64,000 nucleotides of DNA from contig NZ_JAMTCK010000001.1 in assembly GCF_024171785.1 (NCBI RefSeq), positions 248,134 to 312,133 of the forward strand. Direction: 5' to 3'. The notes under the pieces were generated by a model, which did not search any database, had not been told where the DNA came from, and worked only from the letters and a program-made list of their open reading frames with translations. Within the stretch, counting starts at the first letter, position 1. Each line of letters begins with the position of its first letter. The position numbers were made by a program, and so were the translations under genes. Below, one piece after another: positions 26,047 to 34,845 of this stretch. This DNA is from Goodfellowiella coeruleoviolacea (lineage in GTDB: Bacteria > Actinomycetota > Actinomycetes > Mycobacteriales > Pseudonocardiaceae).

Positions 26047-26841
26047 ATGAGGACACTGCTGGTCCGAGGCATGCTCGCGGGCCTGGTCGCCGGGGCGGTG
26101 GCGGCCCTGTTCGCCTACCTGGTCGGTGAGCCGCCGGTCGAGGCCGCCATCGGGCTGGAACAGGCCGACCCGGCCGCACCCGATCCCCACGGGCACGATC
26201 CCGCGGCGCCCGATCCGCGCGGGCACGACACCCACGACCACGCCGAGGAACTGGTGAGCCGCGGCGTGCAGCGCACGCTCGGGCTGCTCACCGCGGTCGG
26301 CGGCTACGGTGTGGCCGTCGGCGGCCTGCTCGCGCTGGCCTTCGCCGTGGTGCACGGCCGGGTGGGCAGGCAGCGCCCCCGGGTGACCGCCGTGCTGCTC
26401 ACCGGTGCGGTGTTCACCAGTGCCGTGCTGGTGCCGTTCCTGAAGTACCCGGCGAACCCGCCCGCGGTCGGCCGGCCCGAGACGATCGGCGACCGGACCG
26501 GGCTGTACTTCGGGTTCGTCGCGCTGTCCGTGGTGTTCGCGATCGCCGCCGCCTGGCTGGGCCGCGCCCTGGCCGACCGGCTCGGTGGCTGGACCGGCGG
26601 GCTGCTCGGCAGCGCCGGGTACCTCGTGGCGGTGCTGGCGTGCGCCTGGCTGCTGCCGACCGTCAGCGAGGTGCCCGCGGATTTCCCGGCGACCACGCTG
26701 TGGAGCTTCCGGGTGGCCTCGCTGGGCACCCAGCTCACCCTGTGGCTGGTGTTGGGACTGGTCTTCGCCACCCTGGCCGACCGCGCCCTCACCGGGTCGG
26801 GTGCGCGCGGCCCTGCCCGACCGCACCTGTCCGTCCACTGA
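26047..26841 (+). CDS. cbtA: CbtA, cobalt transporter membrane subunit
   Basis: A 264-residue membrane protein with about six helices, matching the CbtA family. Between the first two helices is a His/Asp-rich loop in which DPAAPDP-x-GHD is repeated, followed by DTHDHAEE, a likely periplasmic-side metal trap. It forms an operon with cbtB behind the riboswitch and supplies cobalt for the downstream corrin genes. Its last 53 bases overlap the 3' end of convergent cobB. Confidence 0.9.
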   Translation: MRTLLVRGMLAGLVAGAVAALFAYLVGEPPVEAAIGLEQADPAAPDPHGHDPAAPDPRGHDTHDHAEELVSRGVQRTLGLLTAVGGYGVAVGGLLALAFAVVHGRVGRQRPRVTAVLLTGAVFTSAVLVPFLKYPANPPAVGRPETIGDRTGLYFGFVALSVVFAIAAAWLGRALADRLGGWTGGLLGSAGYLVAVLACAWLLPTVSEVPADFPATTLWSFRVASLGTQLTLWLVLGLVFATLADRALTGSGARGPARPHLSVH

Positions 26842-28174
26842 GGACGGCTCGGGCGAAGTTCCCGGCCAGTTCCGGGTAACCGGCCCAGTGGACGTGGAGG
26901 TAGGAGGCGTGCAGGGTGGCCGAGGCGAAACCCTCGCCTCGGCCGTCCCACCGCCAGGCAGCGGTTTCCCCCTGCGTGGGCACCACCTCGGTGCGGTGGA
27001 ACTCGTGCCCGGTGACCCGGTGTCCCTCGCCGGCGAGCAGGTTCGCCGACGGCGCGGTCGCGGTGCGGTAGCCGAGCGCGCCGCGCGACGTCATCCGGGC
27101 GGTGGCGGCCAGCACCCCGGCCATCGGCCGGCCGTCGAGTTCCCGGCACAGGTAGAGCAGCCCCGCGCACTCCGCGACCACCGGCATGCCCCGCCGGGCC
27201 GCGCGGGCCACGTCCGCGCGCAGGTCCCGGTTCGCCGCCAGCTCCTCGGCGTGCACCTCGGGAAACCCGCCGCCGAAGTACAGTCCGGCGCAGCCCTCGG
27301 GCAGTGCCTTGTCCCGCAACGGGTCCAGGTCGACCACGTCGAGGCCGCACGCGGTGAGCAGTTCCACGGTCTCGGTGTAGCGGAAGGTGAACGCGGGTCC
27401 GGCGGCCACGGCCACCGGCACCGGGTGAGCCGGTGCGGCGCGCCGCTCCGGCTGCCACACCTCGCCGGTCAGCGGCGAGGCCTGACCGGCGAGCCGGACC
27501 AGGGCGGCCAGGTCAACGCCGTCCGCGAGCCAGCCGGCCAGGTCCACCAGCAGCCGCCTGGCCCGCTCGGCCCGCTCCCCCACCGGGACCAGCCCCAGGT
27601 GCCGGCTTGGCGTGTGCACGATGTCGTTGCGGCGCAAGGCACCCAGCACCGGGACGCCGGTCGGGATGAGCGCCGCGCGGATCTCCTCCTCGTGCCGGGA
27701 CGAGCCGAGTTTGTTCAGGATCACCCCGGCGAGCCGAACCCCCGGGTCGTAGCGGGCGAAGCCCAGCACGGTCGCGGCGACGCTGCGGCTGGCCGCGCTC
27801 GCGTCCACCACCAGCACCACGGGCGCGTCCACCAGCCGGGCCACGTGCGCGGTGGAGGCGAAGCCCTCGGTGCCCAGCGCGCCGTCGAACAGGCCCATCA
27901 CCCCCTCGATCACCGCGATGTCCGCGCCGGCCGCGCCGTGCAGCAGCAGCGGAACCACGCGGTGCTCGCCCTGCAGGAACGGGTCGAGGTTGCGCGGCGG
28001 GCGCGCGGTGGCCAGCGCGTGGTAGCCGGGGTCGATGTAGTCCGGCCCCACCTTGTGGCCGGACACCACCATGCCCCGGTCGCGCAGCGCGGCCATCAGT
28101 CCGGCCGCGACCGTGGTCTTGCCGTGGCCGGAGCCGGGAGCGGCGATCACCAGGCGCGGCAGGCGCCGGCTCAC
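26789..28174 (-). CDS. cobB: cobyrinate/hydrogenobyrinate a,c-diamide synthase
   Basis: A 461-residue two-domain amidotransferase that amidates side chains a and c of the corrin ring using ATP and glutamine. Residues ~8-195 are the nucleotide-binding domain with the P-loop APGSGHGKTT and VGPDYIDPGYH. The C-terminal class I glutamine amidotransferase domain has the Cys in VVAECAGLLYLC and the His in HASYLHVHW. The GTG at 28174 overlaps the cobO stop (GTGA). It is the third gene of the riboswitch-controlled chlID-cobO-cobB operon. Confidence 0.93.
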   Translation of the reverse strand: MSRRLPRLVIAAPGSGHGKTTVAAGLMAALRDRGMVVSGHKVGPDYIDPGYHALATARPPRNLDPFLQGEHRVVPLLLHGAAGADIAVIEGVMGLFDGALGTEGFASTAHVARLVDAPVVLVVDASAASRSVAATVLGFARYDPGVRLAGVILNKLGSSRHEEEIRAALIPTGVPVLGALRRNDIVHTPSRHLGLVPVGERAERARRLLVDLAGWLADGVDLAALVRLAGQASPLTGEVWQPERRAAPAHPVPVAVAAGPAFTFRYTETVELLTACGLDVVDLDPLRDKALPEGCAGLYFGGGFPEVHAEELAANRDLRADVARAARRGMPVVAECAGLLYLCRELDGRPMAGVLAATARMTSRGALGYRTATAPSANLLAGEGHRVTGHEFHRTEVVPTQGETAAWRWDGRGEGFASATLHASYLHVHWAGYPELAGNFARAVLSGRTGAVGQGRAHPTR

Positions 28175-28785
28175 CACTCGATCCCCCGCTGGCCCTTCTG
28201 CCCGGCGTCCATCGGGTGCTTGACCTTGGTCATCTCCACCACCAGGTCGGCGACCTCGACCAGGGCGGCGGGCGCGTCGCGTCCGGTGATCACGACGTGC
28301 TGGCGGCCGGGGCGCTGGCGCAGCGCGGCGACCACCTCGTCGACGTCGATCCAGCCCCAGCGCAGCGGGTAGCTGAACTCGTCGAGCACGTAGAAGTCGT
28401 GGCGCTGCTCGGCGAGCCGGCGGCTGATCTCCGCCCAGCCGTCCCGCGCCCTGGCGGCGTGGTCCTGTTCGGTGCCGGCCTTGCGCGCCCAGCTCCAGCC
28501 CTCGCCCATCTTGTGCCACTCCACCGGGCCGCCCTGCCCGGTGCGCTCGTGCAGCTCACCCAGGGCGCGGAAGGCGGCCTCCTCGCCCACCCGCCACTTC
28601 GCGGACTTGACGAACTGGAACACCCCGATCGACCAGCCCTGGTTCCACGCGCGCAGCGCCATGCCGAACGCGGCCGTGGACTTGCCCTTCATCTCACCGG
28701 TGTGCACCGCGAGCACGCCCCGGTTGCGGCGCTGCCGGGTGCTGAGCCCGTCGTCCGGCACGGTGTCCGGCTTCCCCTGCGGCAT
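28171..28785 (-). CDS. cobO: cob(I)yrinic acid a,c-diamide adenosyltransferase
   Basis: A 204-residue CobO/BtuR-type adenosyltransferase that adds the 5'-deoxyadenosyl ligand to cobalt. The atypical P-loop HTGEMKGKSTAAFG is present, with WSIGVFQFVKS and the LDEFSYPL Walker-B-like segment. Length is normal. Its ATG shares one base with the chlID stop (TGATG), and cobB follows with GTGA overlap, so the three genes are translationally coupled. Confidence 0.95.
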   Translation of the reverse strand: MPQGKPDTVPDDGLSTRQRRNRGVLAVHTGEMKGKSTAAFGMALRAWNQGWSIGVFQFVKSAKWRVGEEAAFRALGELHERTGQGGPVEWHKMGEGWSWARKAGTEQDHAARARDGWAEISRRLAEQRHDFYVLDEFSYPLRWGWIDVDEVVAALRQRPGRQHVVITGRDAPAALVEVADLVVEMTKVKHPMDAGQKGQRGIEW

Positions 28786-30797
28786 CAGGCGGCCCTGCCG
28801 ATCCGCGCCTTCACCGCGCCGGCCAGCCGGTCCGCGGCGATCTCGCCCAGCGGGACGTGTTCGCCGCCCAGCCGGGCGGCCAGCGCCTCGGCCAGTCCCA
28901 GGCGCATCCGCCCGGTCTCGCAGTCCATCACCACGGCCGTGATCCCGGTCGCGGCCAGTGCGTCGGCGGCGGCGTGGGCGCGGGCGAGCGGGTCGGTCCC
29001 GCTGGTGGCCCGGCCGTCGGTCACCACCACCAGCAGCGGGCGCCGCCTGGGGTCGCGCACCGCCTCCACGCGCAGCACCCGGGCCACCTCCAGCAGCCCC
29101 TCGGCCAACGGGGTGCGGCCACCGGTGGGCAGTGCCGCCAGCCGCGCGGCAGCGGCCTCCACGCTGACCGTCGGCGGCAGCGCCAGGTCCGCGCGGTTGG
29201 CGCGGAAGGTGACCAGGCCGACCTTGTCGCGCCGCTGGTAGGCGTCCAGCAGCAGGGACAGCACCGCCGCCTTCACCTCCCGCATCCGCGCGTGCGCCCC
29301 CATCGACCCGGAGGCGTCCACGCAGAACAGCACGAGGTTGCCCTCGCGCCCTTCCCGCAGGGCGAACCGCAGGTCGTGGCCGCGCAGCAGCAGACCCCGG
29401 CCGCGCCGGCCGCGCGCCCGCTGGTGGGGTGCCGCCGCCCGCACGGTCGCGACCAGGTGCGGTCTGCCCTCGCGGACGCCGGCCGGCCGCACACCCACCG
29501 TGCGCCCGCTGTCGGTGACCGCCCTTGACCGGCGGCCGTGCGCGCCCTCGCCGACCCCGGCCACCCGGAACATCCTGGCCCGGTAGGGGTTTCCGGCCGC
29601 GGTCGTGCGCTGCGCGCGCCCGGTGCCGCCCCCGCCGGACGGCGCCGACTCGGCGGGCTGGTCGGCCGTCCCGTCGCCGGCCTGGCCGTTGCGCCCGGGC
29701 GGGTCAGGGTGGGTTCCCGACCCACCGCCAGGTGGACCGGAGCCGGGATCGGGGTCGGGATCGGGTTCGTCGTCCGGGTCGTTCGCCGCGCCGCTGTCGC
29801 GCAGGGCCTGGTCCAGCCGCTGCTCGTCCAGCCCCGGCGCGTCAAAGGGATTGCGGCGGCGCCGGTGCGGCAGGGCCAGCCGGGCGGCCGCCCGGACATC
29901 CACTGTGGACACTTCGGTGCGGCCGTCCCAGGCGGCGTGCGCCACGGCCGCGCGGGCCGTGACGATGTCCGCGCGCATCCCGTCGACCTCGAAGGACGCG
30001 CACACCTCGGCGATCTGGCGCAGCACGTCGTCGCCCACCCGCACCGAGGGCAGCAGGGCCCTGGCCGCCTGGATCCGCTCGGCCAGCGCGGCGTCGGACT
30101 CGGCGAAGCCGGCGGCGAAGGCGTCGGGGTCGGCCTCGTAGGCCAGGCGGCGGCGCAGCACCTCGACCCGCTCAGCCGGGTCGCGGCTGGCCGCGACCTC
30201 GACGGTGAGCCCGAACCGGTCGAGCAGCTGCGGCCGCAGTTCGCCCTCCTCCGGGTTCATCGTGCCGATCAGCACGAACCGCGCCGCGTGCGACACGGAC
30301 ACGCCCTCCCGCTCCACGGTGGCGCGGCCCATGGCGGCGGCGTCCAGCAGGGTGTCCACGATGTGGTCGTGCAGCAGGTTGACCTCGTCCACGTACAGCA
30401 GCCCCCGGTGCGCCGAGGCGAGCAGCCCCGGCTGGTAGTCGCTGACGCCGTCGGCCAGTGCGCGTTCCAGGTCGAGCGAGCCGACCACCCGGTCCTCGGC
30501 CACGCCCACCGGCAGTTCCACCAGCCGCGTCGGCCGGCGCACACCCGGGGTGGCCGGGTCGTGCGGGCCGTCCGGGCAGTCGGGGTCGGGCGCGTCGGGC
30601 GCGCAGGAGAACCGGCACCGCGCCACCACGTCCACCGGGGGCAGCAGCCCGGCCAGCGCGCGCACCATGGTGGACTTCGCGGTGCCCTTCTCCCCGCGCA
30701 CCAGCACGCCGCCGATCGCGGGGGAGATTACCGACAACACCAGGGCCAGCCGCAGCTCCGGCATTCCGACGACAGCGGTGAACGGGTACGGCCGCAT
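28785..30797 (-). CDS. magnesium/cobalt-chelatase I-D fusion ATPase
   Basis: A 670-residue AAA+/VWA protein. Residues ~1-330 are the ChlI/BchI-like AAA+ domain (Walker A GEKGTAKST, Walker B LLYVDEVNLL). A Pro/Asp/Gly-rich linker follows (~335-385). The C-terminal part has a VWA domain with the MIDAS motif DASGSM and TDGRA. Such single-chain I-D proteins are thought to power CobN for cobalt insertion in bacteria that lack CobS and CobT. AGAGGAG precedes the ATG at 30797, immediately downstream of a cobalamin riboswitch. Confidence 0.88.
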   Translation of the reverse strand: MRPYPFTAVVGMPELRLALVLSVISPAIGGVLVRGEKGTAKSTMVRALAGLLPPVDVVARCRFSCAPDAPDPDCPDGPHDPATPGVRRPTRLVELPVGVAEDRVVGSLDLERALADGVSDYQPGLLASAHRGLLYVDEVNLLHDHIVDTLLDAAAMGRATVEREGVSVSHAARFVLIGTMNPEEGELRPQLLDRFGLTVEVAASRDPAERVEVLRRRLAYEADPDAFAAGFAESDAALAERIQAARALLPSVRVGDDVLRQIAEVCASFEVDGMRADIVTARAAVAHAAWDGRTEVSTVDVRAAARLALPHRRRRNPFDAPGLDEQRLDQALRDSGAANDPDDEPDPDPDPGSGPPGGGSGTHPDPPGRNGQAGDGTADQPAESAPSGGGGTGRAQRTTAAGNPYRARMFRVAGVGEGAHGRRSRAVTDSGRTVGVRPAGVREGRPHLVATVRAAAPHQRARGRRGRGLLLRGHDLRFALREGREGNLVLFCVDASGSMGAHARMREVKAAVLSLLLDAYQRRDKVGLVTFRANRADLALPPTVSVEAAAARLAALPTGGRTPLAEGLLEVARVLRVEAVRDPRRRPLLVVVTDGRATSGTDPLARAHAAADALAATGITAVVMDCETGRMRLGLAEALAARLGGEHVPLGEIAADRLAGAVKARIGRAA
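29899..29909. repeat. TCCACTGTGGA palindromic repeat copy
   Basis: An exact 11-base copy of the recurrent palindrome lies inside the chlID gene. There it is read with the rare codons ACA and GAT, which suggests that the DNA motif itself is kept. Confidence 0.5.
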
Positions 30798-30839
30798 GCG
30801 ACTCCTCTGGCTTCGAGCGGGTGTCCACGCCCGCTGGTG

Positions 30840-30957
30840 GTTGCCGCGCGCCCCGGGGCACGCAACGGCCGCCCAAGCTCTGGCTCCCGGTCCGATGACC
30901 GGTCACAGTGGCGGGACCGCCCCGGATTCGCACCGGGTTCCTGCGCCGACCGTCGCC
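30840..30957 (-). ncRNA. cobalamin riboswitch upstream of chlID-cobO-cobB
   Basis: On the minus strand the aptamer elements appear in order: GGAACCCGGTGCGAATCCGG, then GTCCCGCCACTGTGACCGG, then GGAGCCAGAGC. The 3' end lies about 45-60 bases before the chlID ribosome-binding site, consistent with translational or transcriptional repression by cobalamin. Confidence 0.93.
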
Positions 30958-30960
30958 TCG

Positions 30961-30989
30961 ATCATCGCACACGACTGGGTTACCGTCTC
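30961..30989. promoter_or_regulatory. overlapping divergent promoters for chlID and cobL
   Basis: On the minus strand GAGACG (30989-30984), 17 bases and GATGAT (30966-30961) precede the riboswitch. On the plus strand TACCGT (30981-30986) lies 8 bases before the cobL GTG, so cobL may be transcribed as a leaderless or nearly leaderless mRNA. The two promoters would share the same DNA. Confidence 0.4.
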
Positions 30990-30994
30990 CCCCC

Positions 30995-32182
30995 GTGACG
31001 ATCGTCGTGGTGGGGGTGGGCGCGGACGGCTGGGCCGGTCTGGCCGAGCCGGCCAGGGCCGCTCTCGCCGGGTGCGACGTGCTGTTCGGCGGGCGGCGCC
31101 ACCTCGACCTGGTTCCGCTCGACGTCGACAAGGTGGCGTGGCCGAGCCCGCTGCTGCCCGCGCTGGACGAGCTGTTCGCCGCACACGACGGCCGGCGGAT
31201 CGGTGTGCTGGCCAGCGGTGACCCGCTGCTGTCCGGCATCGGCACCACCCTGGTGCACCGCTACGGCGTCGACCGGGTGCGGGTGCTGCCCGGGGTGTCC
31301 TCGGTGGCGCTGGCCCGGGCCCGGCTCGGCTGGTCGGCCGAGACCACCGAGGTGGTCAGCGTGGTCGGGCGCAGCGTGCACCGGATCAGCCGGGTGCTGG
31401 CGCCGGGCGCGCGCGTGCTGGTGCTCGGCGCGGACGCGGACAGCCCGGCGGCGGTGGCCGCGCTGCTCACCGCGCGCGGTTACGGGCAGAGCCGGCTGAC
31501 CGTGCTCGAACAGCTGGCCGGCCCGGCCGAACGCCGCGTGGCCGGACTGGCCCACGCCTGGTCGCACCCGCCGGGCGACCCGCTCGCCGTCATCGCGGTG
31601 GAGTGCGTCGGCTCTCCCGCGCTGCCCACCCTGCCGGGGCTGCCCGACGACGTGTTCGAGCACGACGGCCAGCTCACCAGGCGCGAGCTGCGGGCCGCCG
31701 CGCTCGCCCGCCTGGCGCCGCTGCCCGGTCAGCTGCTGTGGGACGTCGGCGCGGGCGCCGGCAGCGTGGCGATCGAGTGGTCGCGGGCCCACCCGGCCAA
31801 CCGGGCGGTCGCCGTGGAACGGGATGCCACCCGGGCCGGGCGGATCAGCCGCAACGCCGACCGCCTCGGCGTGCCCGAACTGCGGGTGGTGACCGGTGAC
31901 GCGCCAGCGGCGCTGGCCGGGCTGCCCGAGCCGCACGCGGTGTTCGTCGGCGGCGGGACCACCGCCCCCGGGCTGCTGGACACCTGTTGGGCCGCGCTGG
32001 CGCCGGGCGGCCGGCTGGTGGCGCACGCGGTGACCCTGGAGTCCGAACAGGCCCTGGCACTGGCCCACCGGGACCGCGGCGGCGAGCTGATCCGGATCGC
32101 CGTCGAGCACGCCGCGCCGCTCGGCCGGTTCACCGGCTGGACGCCGGCGCGCACCGTGACACAGTGGAGCGTGAGCAAATGA
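30995..32182 (+). CDS. cobL: precorrin-6Y C5,15-methyltransferase (decarboxylating)
   Basis: A 395-residue CbiE-CbiT fusion that methylates C5 and C15 and removes the acetate carboxyl of ring C. The N-terminal half is a tetrapyrrole methylase (VVVGVGADGW, LASGDPLLSGIG); the C-terminal half is a class I SAM methyltransferase (LLWDVGAGAGSVAIEW). The GTG at 30995 fits the domain start, and upstream frame codons lie in the divergent riboswitch region. cobM follows with ATGA overlap. Confidence 0.93.
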   Translation: MTIVVVGVGADGWAGLAEPARAALAGCDVLFGGRRHLDLVPLDVDKVAWPSPLLPALDELFAAHDGRRIGVLASGDPLLSGIGTTLVHRYGVDRVRVLPGVSSVALARARLGWSAETTEVVSVVGRSVHRISRVLAPGARVLVLGADADSPAAVAALLTARGYGQSRLTVLEQLAGPAERRVAGLAHAWSHPPGDPLAVIAVECVGSPALPTLPGLPDDVFEHDGQLTRRELRAAALARLAPLPGQLLWDVGAGAGSVAIEWSRAHPANRAVAVERDATRAGRISRNADRLGVPELRVVTGDAPAALAGLPEPHAVFVGGGTTAPGLLDTCWAALAPGGRLVAHAVTLESEQALALAHRDRGGELIRIAVEHAAPLGRFTGWTPARTVTQWSVSK

Positions 32183-32925
32183 CAGTGCACTTCATCGGCG
32201 CGGGCCCGGGTGCCGCGGACCTGATCACCGTGCGCGGGCGCGACCTGCTCGCCCGCTGCCAGGTCTGCCTGTACCCCGGCAGCCTCACCCCGCCCGACCT
32301 GCTCGCGCACTGCCCGCCGGGCGCGCGGCTGGTGGACACGGCCGGGCTGACCCTCGACGAGATCACCGCCGAACTCGTCAGCGCCCACCGCGCCGGCCAC
32401 GACGTGGCCCGGCTGTGCTCGGGCGACCCGTCGATCTACAGCGCCGTGGCCGAGCAGGCGCGCCGGCTGGACGCGGCCGGCGTGCCGCACCGGATCGTGC
32501 CGGGCGTGCCGGCGTTCGCCGCCGCCGCCGCGGAGCTGGGCCGGGAGCTGACCGTGCCCACGGTCGGGCAGAGCCTGGTGCTGACCCGGGTCCAGGCCCG
32601 GTCCACGGCCATGCCGCCCGGCGAGGACCTGGCCACCTTCGGCGCCAGCGGGGCCACCCTGGCACTGCACCTGGCGGTCAACCGGATCGAGGCGGTGGTC
32701 GCCGACCTGCTGCCGCACTACGGCCCGGACTGCCCGGTGGCCGTGGTCGCCCGGGCCAGCCAGCCCGAGCAGCGGATCCTGCGCGGCACCCTGGCCGACA
32801 TCGCCGAGCAGGTGCGGGCCGCCGGCATCACCCGCGCCGCCATGATCTTCGTGGGCCGGGTGCTGGCCGCCGACGCCTTCCCGGACAGCTACCTGTACTC
32901 CCCCGGCCGGGAGCGCCACCCGTAG
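32179..32925 (+). CDS. cobM: precorrin-4 C11-methyltransferase
   Basis: A 248-residue tetrapyrrole methylase of normal CobM length. The opening VHFIGAGPGAADLITVRG, the SAM-site LCSGDPSIYSA and PGVPAFAAAAA are typical of CobM/CbiF. It methylates C11 of precorrin-4. Its ATG overlaps the cobL stop, and the two genes form an operon that ends before a short palindrome and the convergent cbiD gene. Confidence 0.95.
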   Translation: MTVHFIGAGPGAADLITVRGRDLLARCQVCLYPGSLTPPDLLAHCPPGARLVDTAGLTLDEITAELVSAHRAGHDVARLCSGDPSIYSAVAEQARRLDAAGVPHRIVPGVPAFAAAAAELGRELTVPTVGQSLVLTRVQARSTAMPPGEDLATFGASGATLALHLAVNRIEAVVADLLPHYGPDCPVAVVARASQPEQRILRGTLADIAEQVRAAGITRAAMIFVGRVLAADAFPDSYLYSPGRERHP

Positions 32926-32940
32926 CGCGGGAGCCAGAGT

Positions 32941-32953
32941 GTCCACTGTGGAC
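32941..32953. repeat. GTCCACTGTGGAC palindromic repeat, intergenic
   Basis: A perfect 13-base palindrome with a one-base centre lies in the 67-base gap between the convergent cobM and cbiD genes. It belongs to a family recurring in this window and may also act as a small terminator hairpin. Confidence 0.6.
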
Positions 32954-32992
32954 CGACCGTGGCCGGCCGGGCGCGCGGCGGGCGGCGGCCGG

Positions 32993-34081
32993 TCAGGGTT
33001 CGCCGGTGGCCGGTTCGGCCCGGCCGACCACGGTGCCGGCCCGGTCGACGACGAGCACGTCCACCGCGACCGGGGCGTCCCCGAGCACCGCCAGCGCGGT
33101 GCGCCGGGCGCGGGCCGCGACCAGGTCGCCGATGGGCAGGCCGGCGGCCTGGGACAGCTGGAGGGCGTGCAGCGCGGTGTTGGCGCCGCGGATCGGCCCG
33201 GCCAGCTCCGGGTGGCCGGCGTCCTCGGCCAGGCCGGCCAGCAGGCCCAGGTCCACCTGGGAGCGCTTGGAGTGCAGGTCCAGGTGTCCCGCGGCCAGCT
33301 TGGTGAACTTGGCGAACCCGCCGGCCAGCGACAGCCGGGGCACCGGGTGGCGCCGCAGGTACTTCAGCACCGCGCCGACGAAGTCGCCCATGTCCAGCAG
33401 GGCGCTCTCCGGCAGGCCGTGCAGCCGCGCGACCACCCGCTCGGAGGTGCTGCCGGTCGCGCCGGCCACGTGGGTGTGGCCGACGGCGCGCGCCACGTCC
33501 ACCCCGCGCCGGATGCTGTCGATCCACGCCGAGCACGAGTACGGCACCACCACGCCCGTGGTGCCCAGCACGGACAGGCCGCCGACAATGCCCAGCCTCG
33601 GGTTCCAGGTGTGCCTGGCCATCTCCTCGCCGCCCGGGATGGCGATCTCCACGACCACGTCGCCGGTGCCGCCGTGCGCGGCGGCCACCCGCCGCACCGC
33701 CTCGGTCATCAGCTGGCGCGGCACCGGGTTGATCGCGGGTTCGCCCACGGCCAGCGGCAGGCCCGGCCGGGTCACCGTGCCCACGCCCGCGCCGGCCCGG
33801 AACACCACCCCGCTGCCCGGTTCCCCCGGCGACACCGTGGCCAGCACCAGCGCCCCGTGCGTCACGTCCGGGTCGTCCCCGGCGTCCTTGACCACGCCCG
33901 CGGTCGCCGCCGCGCCGGTCAGCCGCTCCCGCGCCAGCGCGAAGCTCGGCCGCCGGCCGTGCGGCAGCAGCACCTCGACCGGGTCGGGGAACTCGCCGGT
34001 GAGCAGCGCGGTGTAGGCGGCCGTGGTCGCGGCGGTGGCGCAGGCCCCGGTGGTCCACCCGTAGCGCAGCTGCTCACCCAT
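32993..34081 (-). CDS. cbiD: cobalt-precorrin-5B C1-methyltransferase (CbiD)
   Basis: A 362-residue CbiD protein. The diagnostic opening LRYGWTTGACATAA is present, as are GGLSVLGTTG and FAGxFAKF-like GGFAKFTKLAAG. CbiD methylates C1 in the cobalt-early (anaerobic) route, where the cobalt-late route uses CobF. A CATACT hexamer 8 bases before the ATG suggests a leaderless transcript. It is divergent from cobK. Its presence beside CobG and CobN makes the pathway mixed. Confidence 0.95.
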   Translation of the reverse strand: MGEQLRYGWTTGACATAATTAAYTALLTGEFPDPVEVLLPHGRRPSFALARERLTGAAATAGVVKDAGDDPDVTHGALVLATVSPGEPGSGVVFRAGAGVGTVTRPGLPLAVGEPAINPVPRQLMTEAVRRVAAAHGGTGDVVVEIAIPGGEEMARHTWNPRLGIVGGLSVLGTTGVVVPYSCSAWIDSIRRGVDVARAVGHTHVAGATGSTSERVVARLHGLPESALLDMGDFVGAVLKYLRRHPVPRLSLAGGFAKFTKLAAGHLDLHSKRSQVDLGLLAGLAEDAGHPELAGPIRGANTALHALQLSQAAGLPIGDLVAARARRTALAVLGDAPVAVDVLVVDRAGTVVGRAEPATGEP

Positions 34082-34101
34082 GGACAGGGAGTATGGCCGG
34101 T

Positions 34102-34842
34102 ATGAGCGTGGTGCTGGTGCTGGGCGGCACCGGGGAGGCCCGAAAGCTGGCCGAGGAGCTGGTCGGGCGCGGGGTGCGCGTGGTGTCCTCGCTGGCCGGT
34201 CGGGTCTCCCGGCCTCGGCTGCCCGTGGGCGAGGTGCGCGTGGGCGGCTTCGGCGGCCCCGAGGGGCTGGCCCGCTGGTTGACCGAGCACGCGGTGGCCG
34301 CGGTGGTGGACGCCACCCACCCGTTCGCCGAGCGCATCAGCGCCGCCGCCGTGGCCGGCGCCCGGCTGGCCGGGGTGCCGCTGCTGCGGGTGCAGCGACC
34401 GGGCTGGCAGCCGGGGCCGGGCGACCGCTGGCACTGGGTGGACTCCCTGGAGCAGGCCGCGGACGCGGTCGGCGCGCTGGGCCGGCGGGTGTTCCTCACC
34501 AGCGGCCGGCAGGGGCTGGCCGCGTTCGCCCGGCGCACCGACCTGTGGTTCCTGGCCCGGTGCGTGGACCCGCCCGAGCCGCCACCGCCGCCGCACATCG
34601 AGGTCCTGCTCGACCGGGGGCCCTACCACCTCGCCGGGGAGACCGCGCTGCTGCGCGGCCACCGCATCGACGTGCTGGTCACCAAGGACAGCGGTGGTGC
34701 GATGACCGAGGCGAAGCTGGTGGCCGCGCGCGAGCTGGGCGTGCCCGTGGTCGTGGTGCGCCGGCCGCCCCGGCCGCCGGCGCCGACCGTGGCGGAGGTG
34801 GCCGCCGCGGTCGCGTGGGTGGTCGCGGTGGTGCCGCCGTGA
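34102..34842 (+). CDS. cobK: precorrin-6A reductase
   Basis: A 246-residue CobK/CbiJ-type reductase that uses NAD(P)H to reduce the precorrin-6A macrocycle. Typical segments are LVLGGTGEARKLAEEL, VVDATHPFAERIS, FLTSGRQGLAAF and VTKDSGGAMTEAKL. The ATG at 34102 has AGGGAG about 10 bases upstream; the ATG at 34093 is too close to it. The gene ends 3 bases from the convergent cobIJ stop. Confidence 0.93.
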   Translation: MSVVLVLGGTGEARKLAEELVGRGVRVVSSLAGRVSRPRLPVGEVRVGGFGGPEGLARWLTEHAVAAVVDATHPFAERISAAAVAGARLAGVPLLRVQRPGWQPGPGDRWHWVDSLEQAADAVGALGRRVFLTSGRQGLAAFARRTDLWFLARCVDPPEPPPPPHIEVLLDRGPYHLAGETALLRGHRIDVLVTKDSGGAMTEAKLVAARELGVPVVVVRRPPRPPAPTVAEVAAAVAWVVAVVPP

Positions 34843-34845
34843 CGG

